A stretch of 64,000 bases of DNA, taken from Enoplolaimus lenunculus. Lineage: Eukaryota > Nematoda > Enoplea > Enoplida > Thoracostomopsidae. Below the pieces are notes generated by a model. It searched no databases, was not told the DNA's origin, and was given only the letters and a program-made list of their open reading frames with translations. The stretch lies in NCBI GenBank assembly GCA_030248215.1, contig JASANG010001012.1, positions 19,609 through 83,608 on the forward strand, given 5' to 3'. Shown in pieces: positions 1-11,800 of this stretch. Each line of letters begins with the position of its first letter. The stretch's first letter is position 1. Position numbers and translations under genes: made by a program.

Positions 1-69
1 TCTAAAGCTAAAGCTTACTTAGTTGCAGTTCCGCAAAAAAACGTTCCGCTCCTGATCATCACATGCGCC
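1..69 (+). mobile_element. TTAGGC-core element, right end fragment
   Basis: Ends in GTTCCGCTCCTGATC and a GCC terminus, the right terminus of the TTAGGC-core family; the rest lies outside the window. Confidence 0.55.
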
Positions 70-227
70 GAATAGTGAAACATTTATCTTAAAATCACAT
101 TTAAAAAGGTAACATTGGCCATTAGCTGTGACTAAATCTACACAGCTTTCCAAACGTATGCTCAGAAAAGCAAATATTAAAGATTGAACTAAAACTACTC
201 AACGAGGAACTAAATAAAATTATGGCG

Positions 228-560
228 ACCGACAAATCTTCGGTTTCTATTGGTTTAACGGCACCGTCAGCAATCTTATTGGTTTATTAAATTTTGCTAA
301 GATTAATTTAATTTGTCTTTCAACCAATGGAAGAGCAGAATACCATTTACGTTGTTCTGACTACCGACAAATCGTCATCTGTTATTGGACGAAATACGTT
401 TGATATAAAAATTTTGCAAACTCAAAATTAAAATTTTAGCAACCAATGACGAGAATGTTGTCAGTCAAACAGTACTGATTACAGATGAATAGTCGTTTTC
501 TATTGGCTTAGACAAAAATATCGTTTATGCAATCATTTGCGAGAATTTTTCTTGAAGTTT
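228..560. repeat. Degenerate tandem repeat, about 3 copies
   Basis: A unit of roughly 115-135 bp starting near ACCGACAAATC followed by TCTATTGG recurs near 228, 361 and 478 with clear divergence. Weak but visible. Confidence 0.4.
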
Positions 561-708
561 TAAAAGAAAAACCGTTACAATATGCGCTAAAACTCTGACT
601 AGTGCAGATTGCTTTTAGCCATATACTCAAATATGCGTGTAGCACCTATTGCCAGTTGGTGATTGGTCTTGCAGCTTTCGAACAAGTAATTGATGACGTT
701 CGAAATCC

Positions 709-936
709 ACAGTATTATAAGCATATTCCTAAGCCTAAGCCTGAGACTAAGATTAAGAATGAGCATATTCCTAAGCGTAAGCCTAAGCCTAAGCCTAAGA
801 TTAAGAATGAGCATATTCCTAAGCGTAAGCCTTACCCTATTAAGCCTAAGCCATGCAAAAAAAATTAGTCTAAAGTTTAAGCTAACTCTATTGCAGTCCC
901 ACAGAAAATCGTTCTGCCCCTGATCTTTACATGGGC
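709..936 (+). mobile_element. TTAGGC-core MITE (type A)
   Basis: Starts CAGTATTATAAGCATATTCC, then two blocks of CCTAAG repeats, then the right terminus ending CTGATCTTTACATGGGC. The small open frames here (Lys-Pro or Leu-Ser repeats) are just the hexamer translated. Confidence 0.7.
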
Positions 937-1013
937 TAAAATCCTGCGCTTTTTTCATATCTGATTTGAACTACTTCTGTGCCAACTTCGAGGTTCGCAA
1001 TAAACAAACCATT

Positions 1014-1250
1014 GTCAATCCTGAGTTGATTAATCAACCAGAATGCCAATTAGTCATTTTTTGTTAATACTTCTGAGTTAACAACAGAAAACATCAACTT
1101 TCTTTGAGCTGATTTAATTCCAGGTAAGTTGTTTAATTAACTCAGAATGAGTTCAGTCAATTTCGAATATTGAGTTCAGAAAACAGCAAATTCACCGCTT
1201 TTACGCTTCTAAGTTAAAATCAACTCTTTGGAAAGATCGTTAAGTTGAAA
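1014..1250. mobile_element. AACTCA-type MITE, degenerate copy
   Basis: Dense AACTCAGA/TGAGTT half-sites in both orientations, as in better copies at 21100, 45716 and 51333. No clean CACTGTAAA terminus remains. Confidence 0.5.
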
Positions 1251-1644
1251 ACCGATTGCTAACTGATGATAGACGCTATATGCATTCGAAAGGTTTGCAA
1301 GATATGCAAAATTTGCCAAAGTTTACAAAATTACAAATGTTTTCGATAAATATATGAAAAGATGTATGCAAAGACTCACGCCAAACTCTACTATCAGAGA
1401 TTGTAATTGTGAAAAAAAATCAAAGGATTTATTGGGAACAGAACGAAATACAGCTATAAGCCATTATTCTTAAGCGAATCCAGAGTTTGATTTAATTAAT
1501 ATTCAGGTTTAGGCTTAGGTTTAGACTTATACCCACGCCGCATATCTTCAGCTAAAGCTTAAGTTTAATCTTACGCCTCGTTATGCTAATTTTCAGCTTG
1601 AATTTTAGACTGTTCCTTATTTTGATATTTAAGCATAGACCTTG

Positions 1645-1807
1645 CAGGCCCGTAGCCAAGGGGGGAAGAGGGGCTCAGCCCTCCCTGGAAAAATTTTGCC
1701 CCCCCCCAGAAGATTTTCAACCTTGCATGTAAGTCATTGAAAACCTTTAAATGCCCCTCCTGAAAATTTTTTAGCCCCACTAGCATGGTGACCCGGCTAC
1801 CGGCCTG
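1645..1807. mobile_element. hAT-type MITE with near-perfect 8-bp target duplication
   Basis: Begins CAGGCCCGTAGCCA and ends GGCTACCGGCCTG (inverted ends). Flanked by AGACCTTG and AGGCCTTG, an 8-bp duplication with one mismatch. Interior has GC-rich CCCC blocks. Length 163 bp. Confidence 0.75.
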
Positions 1808-2469
1808 AGGCCTTGGTTGATACTGTGTCCTTAATGAATCCATTGGTCCTCAAGAATCGTAGCATTTGTTGCCACTCGAGTTATACACTAACCAACCCCA
1901 CTTGACCAACTTTACAACAATTTTTACTCAATTCAAACTTTTCAACGATACATTCAATTGAACCGCAAAACAGGTTTAATTGAACCAAGTCACGCAACGG
2001 TGACAAAACTTGAAACCATTCAGTTTAAATTCGAATGCCAGTAAAGGGTGGAATGCAAATCGGAAATCGTTGAAATGTCTACCCCCAGCAAATATCCAAC
2101 GGAGACCAGAAAGACGTGCTTTTAACAGGCTTTGAGATAACCTTATGCGTCCTAGAGGTCAATAATGGCTCGCAAAAAACTTTTAAGCGACGTGTCCCAA
2201 TTGTGATCTGAAATCTTTAGCTACCACCCACAGTATAAGTATGAGAGGCGTAAGCTTTAATAGATTTGGTTAACGTATACTTTAACGGTTTCTTATTTTC
2301 CAAAGAAATCTATAACCAGCCAGGGGCAACTATACTTCACCTAATTGGTGCTGAGGTTTGGCTTGGTTGAATAGGGAAATCAGTGGCTTAGACTCGACAT
2401 GTTTGTGACAATACCGCTTTACGCAAAAGCTTTTCAAAACCAAACTCACTGTAGTCCACAAGTGCTTAG

Positions 2470-2837
2470 CAGGGTACAACCGGAGGTCTACTGCTGGCTC
2501 CGGTTCCGGCAGAAAATCGGCCTCCGGCTCCTGCTCCGGTACAATTTTTGCCGGAGGTTATGGCAATTACGGTAGTAAAATTTTGTATAATTTTGCAAAA
2601 TTTATCTGTTTAGGACGTTTCGTTTTACTTTTGTCACAATTTTCAGTAGAGAATTTCCGAAATTTTGTAGAAAATTGGCGTAAAACAACTTAACTACATA
2701 CTAAACAACTTAAATACATACTACAGAGATTAGCTAAAATTAACTAATTAACCATCATTTTTACTACCTAATTTCGCCTCACCTCTGCCTCCGGCGGCGG
2801 TCTACGGCATATATTTTTGACCTCCGGTGGCACCCTG
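2470..2837. mobile_element. hAT-type MITE with perfect 8-bp target duplication
   Basis: Inverted termini CAGGGTACAACCGGAGGTC and GACCTCCGGTGGCACCCTG. Flanked on both sides by GTGCTTAG (2462-2469 and 2838-2845), the 8-bp duplication expected of hAT transposons. 368 bp, no coding capacity. Confidence 0.88.
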
Positions 2838-3268
2838 GTGCTTAGATATCTCGTGTTTCACTTTTCATTTGAGTGGCCGAATCTGGTTCATCTTGATAAT
2901 TGGGATTAAGCATTTTCAGAAGGGGAATGCAAAGATTTCTTATGAACCGAAGGCGAAACAATTATTGGGGTATCATAATTCTTTGTGGGGTGACCCTATA
3001 GTCCCTCTTTGCCTACAAACCTTTTGACTGGGTGTATATGACCTTTAAACTTGCATCCGGTACCAAAACTACGGGTCCGAAATTCCACTTTATAGCAGAG
3101 GCTGTGGGACCTAAGGTTGTCATAAGCCGGACACTGAAAAAAGCAAAAATGCTTGAATCTTAAGCTTCTTAGCACATCCAGTCTTTACAGGACTGTATAC
3201 TTTGCTCACAGTTAAATCCTTTCCTTAAACCAAAGACTTTTGTTTATAAACAAACCATTTATCCCCGT

Positions 3269-3515
3269 TGCGGCTCGTGTTACTTTAAGGGCCGACCTGG
3301 TTTCTGGTACGACTGTGAAAGAGTTGGCTAAGCTTTTAAACTACATATTTTTGCTTAGGTTTAGGTTTATCCCGGCTTAGATTTTAGACTACATATTTTT
3401 GCCTTATCCTTACGTTTATTCGGGCTTCAATTTTATGACTGTATATTTTTGATGAGTGCTTAGGTTTAGGGTTAGGCTTACACTTTTCTAAACGAATAGG
3501 CTTAAACTTAGGCTT
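3269..3515 (-). mobile_element. TTAGGC-core element (type B), degenerate
   Basis: Carries GTGTTACTTTAAGGGCCG, the type B terminus, then TTAGG-rich sequence on the + strand. Confidence 0.5.
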
Positions 3516-6498
3516 AGGAGTATGGTTAATCTTCATGTTGGGACCCTGAAATTTAATTTGGCTTTCGTGGACTTCTCTTCATTACTAGAAAAGGATCGCA
3601 AATTTCAGGAGTATTCTGGAAGGCCAATTTTGTGGAATATGGTTGAGTATCCCTGGATCCATTTCCAGCCCTCGATCTACAACCATTTTAATACTGGTAA
3701 ACGCCCGTAGCCAGCTCACCTTGCAAAAGATGCTAAAAAATTTTCACTAACAGCTTACAACGGTTTTCAAAGACTTACAAGCAAGGTTGATAATTTTCAA
3801 GAGGGGTGCCAAGACATTTCCAGGAGACCTGCCCCCTCTGTTCTACATGCTCGTGCTGGTATACTGTAAAGTTTTCAATTAAAAACAGCCACACATAAGA
3901 GTTTAAAATAGACATACGATTTTCTATTTTAGGAAAACTGTTATGTATTGGAAAAACAGTTTATTTTCTCACGTTCGTAGACAGAAAACTAACCATTGCC
4001 AACGGCGTAGCCAAGATTTCATTTCGGAAACGGATAACTTGGTCTAAATCTTCTTTGTTGTGAACCAGCGTAGCGTGCGAGAAATTTTTTGGTTCCTTTT
4101 AGGTTATTTTTGCAGTATGTAAAAGTGTCATTTTTTCAAATATTTTCAGGAATTCCACGTGGGATATATCCCACTTATTATCACCCTTGTATGAGCGTGT
4201 AACCATTACCAATTCTAAACGAATGGAATGATGATGGTACATCGGAACAAAGACAGCGAGAATGGCTGGCTTTTAAGTTTTCAAAATAGTAAAGTTTTCT
4301 CGAAATAACTTTGGTCCTAAACTAATGAAATGGTTCAAAACGAACCTACCTAATTAACAGATTTTAACACAAATTTTGAGTTGATCATACTGTGTTTCGA
4401 TTTAAAATGCCGATTTTGTCTTCGATATATTCTGCGGAAAAATTTGTCACGTCTTGAATTGCAGACTTTTATTTCTTAAATTTTTCAAAAATATGCGTTA
4501 GAAAATTCTTAAATTTAAAAGCTTAAAATTTAAGACTTCATTTCATGAACGATTAAATACAAATATTTCTAAAACATAAGACAAATATGTCTAAAATACA
4601 ATACAAAGAATTTGCAGGGAAACGACTTTTGGGGGCTGCTAAAGCTCAACCAAATATCCTAATTGAACAAACTAAGACACGTCCAATACGTAAACTTAGG
4701 TTAAAGGAAGCCTGAGATCAATTAGAAATAGCATTGAAATTTGGTTATTTATTTACACTCCTAAGAATAGAAACGGAACAACTTTTTTACATACATAAAA
4801 ATCAGAACGACGACTATTTCTTGAAAGGAAGAAATTTATGTCTTAAATTGGCAACGGTAATGTTTTGAATATAAAACATTAATGCATTAACCATTTCAGA
4901 CACAAAACTGTGAGCTGTTTAAGGCTATTAATGTTTGAAACAAAAGACATTAATGTCTGAAAAATTTAAGAAAGTAGAAATCTTGAAATTTCATTTGCAA
5001 TTTGTATTGTGTGTAGAATATAACGATCGTAGACAGATTTCACTGGAGGGAACTGGAGAAATTTGACGGCAGAATATTGTTCTGTTACACTGGTTGATTA
5101 TCAAACTGCTAAACTATTTGTTCGGCATTTACTTTGATTTTTCATAGATGAATTTTTATCTAAAATTTGAAACAATTTGACATCCACATTTAAGAAATTA
5201 TAATAAAATTAATTGAGTAATTTGTTTAATTCCTCGGTTGTTTACTAGTTCAGCCCCGTCAATTTAAGTTAATTTACAGCTGCGGAAAAACAAGCCCTCG
5301 TCATAATATATGCTTTTGGTTAGGCACAACTGTCCCTTGTACCTTCTTATCAAGACAGGCTTTGTCTACGTGTGATGCCCACCACACCTTATAATTGTTT
5401 CTGTGGCAAAATACAATTTTTTATTGTGAACGATGCATTTACGTTTCTGGAATGGTTGTCCCGAATCGGTTTATGTCACGAATTGAGGCCTGCCAACTGG
5501 GAGTCAGGTGGCCTTGAAGACATCGAAACTTTAGTCTTCGGATCAAGATAAAAATTATGTTTAGATTTATCTTTATGGTTAGGCATAGGCTTAGGCTTTG
5601 GTATTGGCTTAGGTTTAGATATCGGCTTTATACTAAATAGACATGCTTCTATGGTTAACATGATCCACTAAGCCTATGCCTACAACTTCGCCTAACCTTT
5701 AGACATAACGCTAAGCTTAATAGTGTAAGCTTAACTCTCAAATGTTGAGGAGTGTAAAAACGCCGTACTACCTTAGGTTTTAGATTTAGGCATAGGCAAT
5801 AGGCTTTAGAATCACAACAAATATATTTCCTTACTGGGCAGGAATCATTTTTAGATAGGGTCCTACCTACGACTATCCATTATTTTTATAGCAAAACACC
5901 AAAGAAAACTTTACTATCTAATCCCAAATCCCAATCTTAATTAATTTCTAACATTTTCAAAACAGGATTTATAAACATAAAATTTTAATTATAATTTTTT
6001 TGGATTTTAAAACAAATAGGCATTTTTGAGATGATTTCGTATCAACATGGGATAAAACGTGACCCGAATGTCTCGGTTACAGAGTAAAACACCGAGTCGA
6101 AAAAGCGTAGAAATACTTCTATGAATATAGCTAAACCGCGTTTTAGCTCAAACTCGAAACCTAAAACCAAAGTCTAAGCCTAAGCGTTTGCCTCGGCGAC
6201 AACACTATTAAAGTACTCACGCCATTTCTTATAGTTTAAACTGAAATAAGATTCTGGAACATTTTTAGTAAATTGAACAAATACTAAATCTCGATAAGAA
6301 TGCTAAGTAGGATTTATTGCAGCAACGCTAAAGTAAACTAGAGCCGATGCCATCTATAGCTGAAGTGAAACTATTGGCCTCGCCCAAGCCCATAGGCGAC
6401 AAACCACTGGGGACAGGAAAACTGGGCGACTTAGGGACGGCGAAGTTGAGGCTTAGGATCAGTGTCCTAGGCTTTGGCTAAGTAGACAGGTCACTACA

Positions 6499-6665
6499 CG
6501 GTCCCGTAGCCAACAGGGGGACAGGGGGCTCAGCCCCATCTGCAAAAATTTAGGCCCCCTCCTAGAAAATTTTCAACCTTGCTTTTAAGTCAATGAAAAC
6601 CCTTATATGCCCCTCCTGAAAAATTTTTTAGCACCCCCTAGTACGGTAAGCTGGCTACGAGCCTG
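6499..6665. mobile_element. hAT-type MITE with perfect 8-bp target duplication
   Basis: Same family as 1645-1807: ends GGTCCCGTAGCCA and TGGCTACGAGCCTG. Flanked by TCACTACA at 6491-6498 and 6666-6673. Confidence 0.85.
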
Positions 6666-7170
6666 TCACTACAGCTAACGCGGTCCGACCTGAATAACCC
6701 GAAATACTGGTAACAGTAAATTTAAAACTGCATTTATATTTTGATGCCTTTTGCCAGAATTTGCACCGATTTTGTCGGTGTACCTGGCAAAGGTCAAACC
6801 CAAACATACGTCTAACCCTACACCCAAAGAAAACCCAACTCTCATACTCTTTCACCCAGCTGGCTTAGGATTAGCTTTGGCAAAAAATTTGCCAAGCCTA
6901 AACCTAAATGATTAGCATAATCGTTTTTAAACCTAAAAAGGCTAAGCCTTAATTTTAAATACGGAAGAAAGCGTACAAGAACCGATTAAGTTTAGGAGCG
7001 ACCATAAACCCAAACCAAAGATTGTAAAAAGTTAATAATAAATTTTGATTGAGAAGTTGATGTTACACTAATCATAGAAGACTTAGGCTATTAAATATTC
7101 AGGCTGAAATTGACTTTATCGGTATGAGTACGGTAACTGTAATTTAAACCCAAAATAATTTGCTATGAAA

Positions 7171-7330
7171 ATATACCGGTATATGAAGTTGTTGCAATCG
7201 ACACATGGCGCAGTTGTCGCATGCTTGACGCGAGTGCAAGACATCCGACGTTCGATTCCCGTCGCGATCCTTAACTTTGGGCAAAAACTTCGAATAGGGG
7301 TCGTGCGCTGACCGTATGGTTCCAACACTC
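7171..7330 (+). mobile_element. tRNA-derived SINE-like repeat, copy 1
   Basis: A tRNA-like block with a B-box-like GTTCGATTCC, preceded by ATATGAAGTTGTTGCAATCG and followed by CCTTAACTTTGGGCAAAA. The same order recurs at 20507. The stems are imperfect, so this is not a working tRNA gene. Confidence 0.6.
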
Positions 7331-7714
7331 TGTACCCCTGGTCCAAAACCGCTCACAGTATTTGTTTTAATATTAGATTGTTTGCAAAATAATTGCAAGA
7401 TATTTCTGCAACAAACATACTTTAATTATCCAAAACCTACAACTTTAGCTACAGCGATTTTAAAGCTAATACTTCAAACAATCGAAGAATAAAACTTTGT
7501 CAGATTGAAAGCCTTGTTTAGGGATTTGGTGACAGGCGAAACCTTTGCTTGTTTCGTGTCACTTAATTAATTACAAATCCTTTGAAATGGTTTAAAACTC
7601 GCCACAGTCAACAAGCCGTTTGTGATAGTTTGGCCAATTGTCTTCAACAATAACAACGCCACAACTATGGCTGGTGAATGGGTGCCGATTCGCTTCGGGT
7701 GTACCTCCCGTCAA

Positions 7715-7770
7715 CCAATGTAAAGATCAGGAGCGGAACGTTTTTTCCCGGTGGGACTTCAATAGTGTGA
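7715..7770 (-). mobile_element. TTAGGC-core element, end fragment
   Basis: AATGTAAAGATCAGGAGCGG followed by AACG and a GTGGGACTTCAATAG stretch match the right terminus of type A in reverse. Confidence 0.5.
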
Positions 7771-8282
7771 TATTGGTCCCGAAAATTGCCAATCCGTTTA
7801 TAAATCTTCTTACCCTGTCTGGTAACAATTAATTGTTGCAGGGATGAATGTTGAATGAAAAAGAATATACGACATGAAAATTAGCAATCCCTTAAAAAAT
7901 TTATATCTTTCTCCAACATATTGTACTTATTTGTAATACAAACCACACTGCCTTTGGTTCGTCAGCAATGATTTTTTTCAACTTTATTGTCTAAAATATG
8001 TAAATTATGTATGAATAGATTGAATTTAAAAATATCAAACAGTTTACATTCCGCGTGTAACTATTGCAAGTTTGGCGTAAATTAAGCTGATCGGTTAATT
8101 TAATGACTTTTCAAGGTCAAAGAAGCTGTCACGTCTTGTGGAGATTTTGTACTGCAGACCGAAAATGTTAACTGTTTGAGTTAGTGTGTAAACGGATGTT
8201 GAAGCATAAAAGTTTCAAAGATGTTTTTTTCTTTCAACGCAGTTCAGGTATGCAAAATATATATTAATCGTGTTTTGTATAT

Positions 8283-8405
8283 AAAGAAAAAATAGCGGAT
8301 GCACCGAAAATTTTAGGATTTTGGACATACAATCGGGTTTTGTAACGTTTTAAAGAAAAATAGCGGATTTACCGAAAATTTTAGGAATTTAGACGAGTTT
8401 CGTAA
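8283..8405. repeat. Short tandem duplication
   Basis: AAATAGCGGAT followed by ACCGAAAATTTTAGGA occurs twice about 68 bp apart. Confidence 0.5.
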
Positions 8406-8812
8406 TTTTCATTTTATTTCGAACAATCGCAGCATACCTTGTAATGAATAACTGCGACATATATACGTGATCTACAACTAATTTTTGAGCTTAAAAATAA
8501 CAGGATTTCTGGTATTTCTTCAACAGACACGGAAACGGGCACCATTTTTAACGGAAACGGATATCGAGTTTAACAGAAAGAAACAAAAATTTATAATGAA
8601 CGTTTTTTTCATAAATAAAAAAAATATGTGATTCCATACTGGATAAGAATACACTTTTATGCTTACAAACTGAACAAACACAAACTATACTTATATTCTT
8701 GCAGCGAATTTGGTTCAATTTGAGTTGAAATATATTTCTTCAAATTTTCAACAAAAATTTATGTTTACTTTTTTGCTGTATTTGACATTTTGAAATATTG
8801 AAAAGTAATAAA

Positions 8813-8857
8813 ATGTTAATATTTATGTGGATGCTACTTATTCCTGATGGTGTTAAG
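8813..8857 (+). CDS. Gene 1 exon 1: signal peptide
   Basis: Encodes MLIFMWMLLIPDGVK, a short hydrophobic leader, then a GTAGGG donor in phase 0. It matches genes 2-4, where a 17-19 residue leader exon also ends in phase 0. The leader sequence itself is not conserved, so this exon rests on position, phase and hydrophobicity. Confidence 0.6.
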
Positions 8858-11800
8858 GTAGGGCCTAATATTCCGACACTGGAAAGTAATACTAGAAAGT
8901 TGTTATTTTTTGATCATTGCATTTAAATATGCTGTACAAATAGCAGTATTAATTTCGCCGGCTCTTGGTCAACTTCCCCCCACAGGCTTAGGCAAAGGTT
9001 TAGGCTCAGGCTTAATAAAAAGCTTGCCTCAGCCTAAGCCTAAGCCTAAAACCTGAATGCCCCTTAAAGTAACATGGGCTAAAATTACACTATTAGCTTG
9101 ACCGACTCTTACCTTCCTCCCTCGCACGCTTATGCAAAGGCTTAGGTTCAATCTCTCAGAAAAAACTTGCCTAAGTGTCAAAAGCTAAGGTCAGTCTTGA
9201 GCATAACAAATAGTGATGATTAATCCGGCTTCAACAGTTCCACACCATGGGGGTAGCAACGATTTCAATTGAGAAAACAATGACTCACTGTAAATACCAA
9301 TGAGTTATAATTAATCAACTCAGACAGAAAGTTAGTTATTTCTGAGTTAACAACACAAAACTTTAACTGATTTTGACTTTTGTCGATTCTTCAACTCTGA
9401 GTTGAGTTGATTCCGGGGAAAGTGATTAATGAAATCAGAATGAGTTGAATCAACTTAGAATTTTGACTTCTGATAGTTCTAACTCAGACAGAGTGTTCAA
9501 ACTCAACTTGAGTTAAAATCAACTCAAACCCCTGCCCGTCCTTGTAAAAGCGCCTCACCCTCAAAACTCAACTTTGAGTTGATTAAAACTAAAAAACTTC
9601 ACTAAACCAGTACCTTAAATTTTAGACATTCGAAAGACTAAATCTCAACTATGGCCTTACTGTAGTCGACAGGCAACACAATGACCAATTGAAATGTGTC
9701 CAAGGCACCAGTTGTTCGTTTAAACAATGCTTAAAATACGGATACGATCATGCTTCGAACGCGACTGTAAGTTGTTGGTTACAATATTTACAATCCCTGT
9801 GTCCAATAACGGTACTTTTTGGTCCTAATGTTGTAGTACCAAAATAGAGGGCCCTGGTATACTGGTTTCGGTACATTACCGCTTTTACAGCGTAAAGTTT
9901 AGGTTTATAAACAGGGTTTCTTATGCTTAACCCTGTTCATAAATTAAGCCTGAACACAGTATGAGGGCAAAGTCCGCAACAGCCCAAGTGACGGTCAATG
10001 TATAGAATAGGGTCGCAGCAGTAGTATAAGCGTATTCATTAGCCTAAAACGTAAGCCTGAGTCTAAGTGTAAAGTATAATACTATATCTAAGCCTAAGTA
10101 TAAGTCTAAACAAAACAGTCTAAAGCTTAAGCTTACAGCATTATACGGTCTCACGAAAAATGGGCCGCCCCGAATCCATACATGGATCAAAGTCTGACAA
10201 GAATTTTTTTCGCTTTGTTAACTCTTTGTCACATGAATATTTTCAATTTCATATGAGATGTAATTTCAAGGTAAGATTCGATCCCCAGTTTCACGGGTGG
10301 GAGGCTTTTACGATGACCACTGAGCTATAGGAGCTTGACGCTTGAGCCCGAGTAGGCTCTCATGTCTTGTGAAGATTTTGCACTGCGCATATATGTTATA
10401 AATGTTCAACAATGCTCACATTGAGCGTATTCCTCGTGCATTATTGTATTTAGTTGCTCATAGTATACTCTATGAGTGAAAGGGTTAATAATTGCCGTGA
10501 AAAGCTTACATTGTACGAAGCAGCATGATAAGGAAGTCTTCATTGGGCAATAGTTTTCCTTAAAGATTCCCTGAAAATTTTTTCATTTAAAAATCATTTA
10601 AGTATAGGTTTTTAATTTATTTTAAGCAATATTTTTGTGTCTTAAATTTCAAATTAAAGTTCTGAATTATATACCTCTTTAATAGTTGTTTCAAAACTTT
10701 GCCCAACGAGACGCAAAAATGTTTTTCATTATTTTACTAAATTGATACATAAAATATGCTCTCAACACTTCCTGATGAGAGGATGCTGCGCACCCACCCG
10801 TCAATTGCTTGGTATAGAAAGAATTTGGCTACATTTTTATCCCTGATACGGCGAAAGTTACTTTTAGGAGCGTACAGTAGTTTAACGTATTCCTAAGCTT
10901 AAGCGTGAACCTAAGCGTAAGCCTAAGGATAAACCTAAGCCTAAACCTAAGCCTAAGCCTTAGCCTAAGCCTAAGCCTAATCCTGAGCCTAAGCCTAAGC
11001 CTAAGCGTTCGAAAAGCGTATTCTCTAAGCCTAAAAGCGTTGCAAAAGCGTATTCTTAAGCCAAAGCCTAAGCGTTGCAAAAGCGTATTCTTAAGCCTTA
11101 GCTTCAGCCTAAGCGTAAGCCTAAGAAAATGTAAATCTTAGCCTACTCTTTTACAGACCCACCACAACCCGAGACGGCCTAAAACGTAACATGGGCCCTT
11201 AATATGTTTTAGCTGTCCAAATTTGTTGAACTCGACGTCAAAGAATGGAATACAGAAATCGATGAAGGTTTGCTCAAATTCCTAACGTCAGGTTGAAATT
11301 TAAACTAATTTGATGTCCCAACGATTAATTTTGTCGTAAATGAGGTTTAAGAATTACTGAAAAGACTCATCAAGTTTTGATTTAACAAATCATAGGAATT
11401 ATCGGCACTTTTATAGTTCCTCATATAGTGGAAAATTTTAACTTAGGCTTGGACTTTGGCTTAGTAGCTTAAAATTCGGCTTGGGAATATACTTATACTA
11501 CAGTTTATTATGGCAGTCAGCAACTGCATGGATCATCAGCTGGGATGCTTTTGCACTATGGCGGAACTGCAAAAATATTTAATTATCGGTAGCTTTGTCA
11601 TTTTCGCTGGTAATTTACCTTTCAATATGTATAAAGTTCAATATTTGATTTTCACATTTTAAAATATTGGATTCATTTACAAAAAAATCTTGGCCACCAA
11701 CAACAAAATTTATAGATACTAACTGAGAATTTTTCCATTAAATCATTGAAAAATGTATCATAAATTTTGCTTTTCCCACATACCTATTTTGGGCAGCGTA

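Larger units (their letters stand above)
1..8812. other. Intergenic, repeat-bearing; no gene recognised
   Basis: I find no exon of the kringle family and no other coding region here. The stretch holds fragments of TTAGGC-core elements, hAT-type MITEs, a weak three-copy repeat near the left edge, a tRNA-like SINE and a short tandem repeat. Between about 3900 and 5460 and between 7800 and 8800 it is plain AT-rich DNA. Confidence 0.6.

Noticed and set aside
602-958. Small frames with KPKPK or LSLSLR repeats (also at 10829-11141)
   Set aside because: These are the CCTAAG/TTAGGC hexamer of the transposon cores read in different frames.
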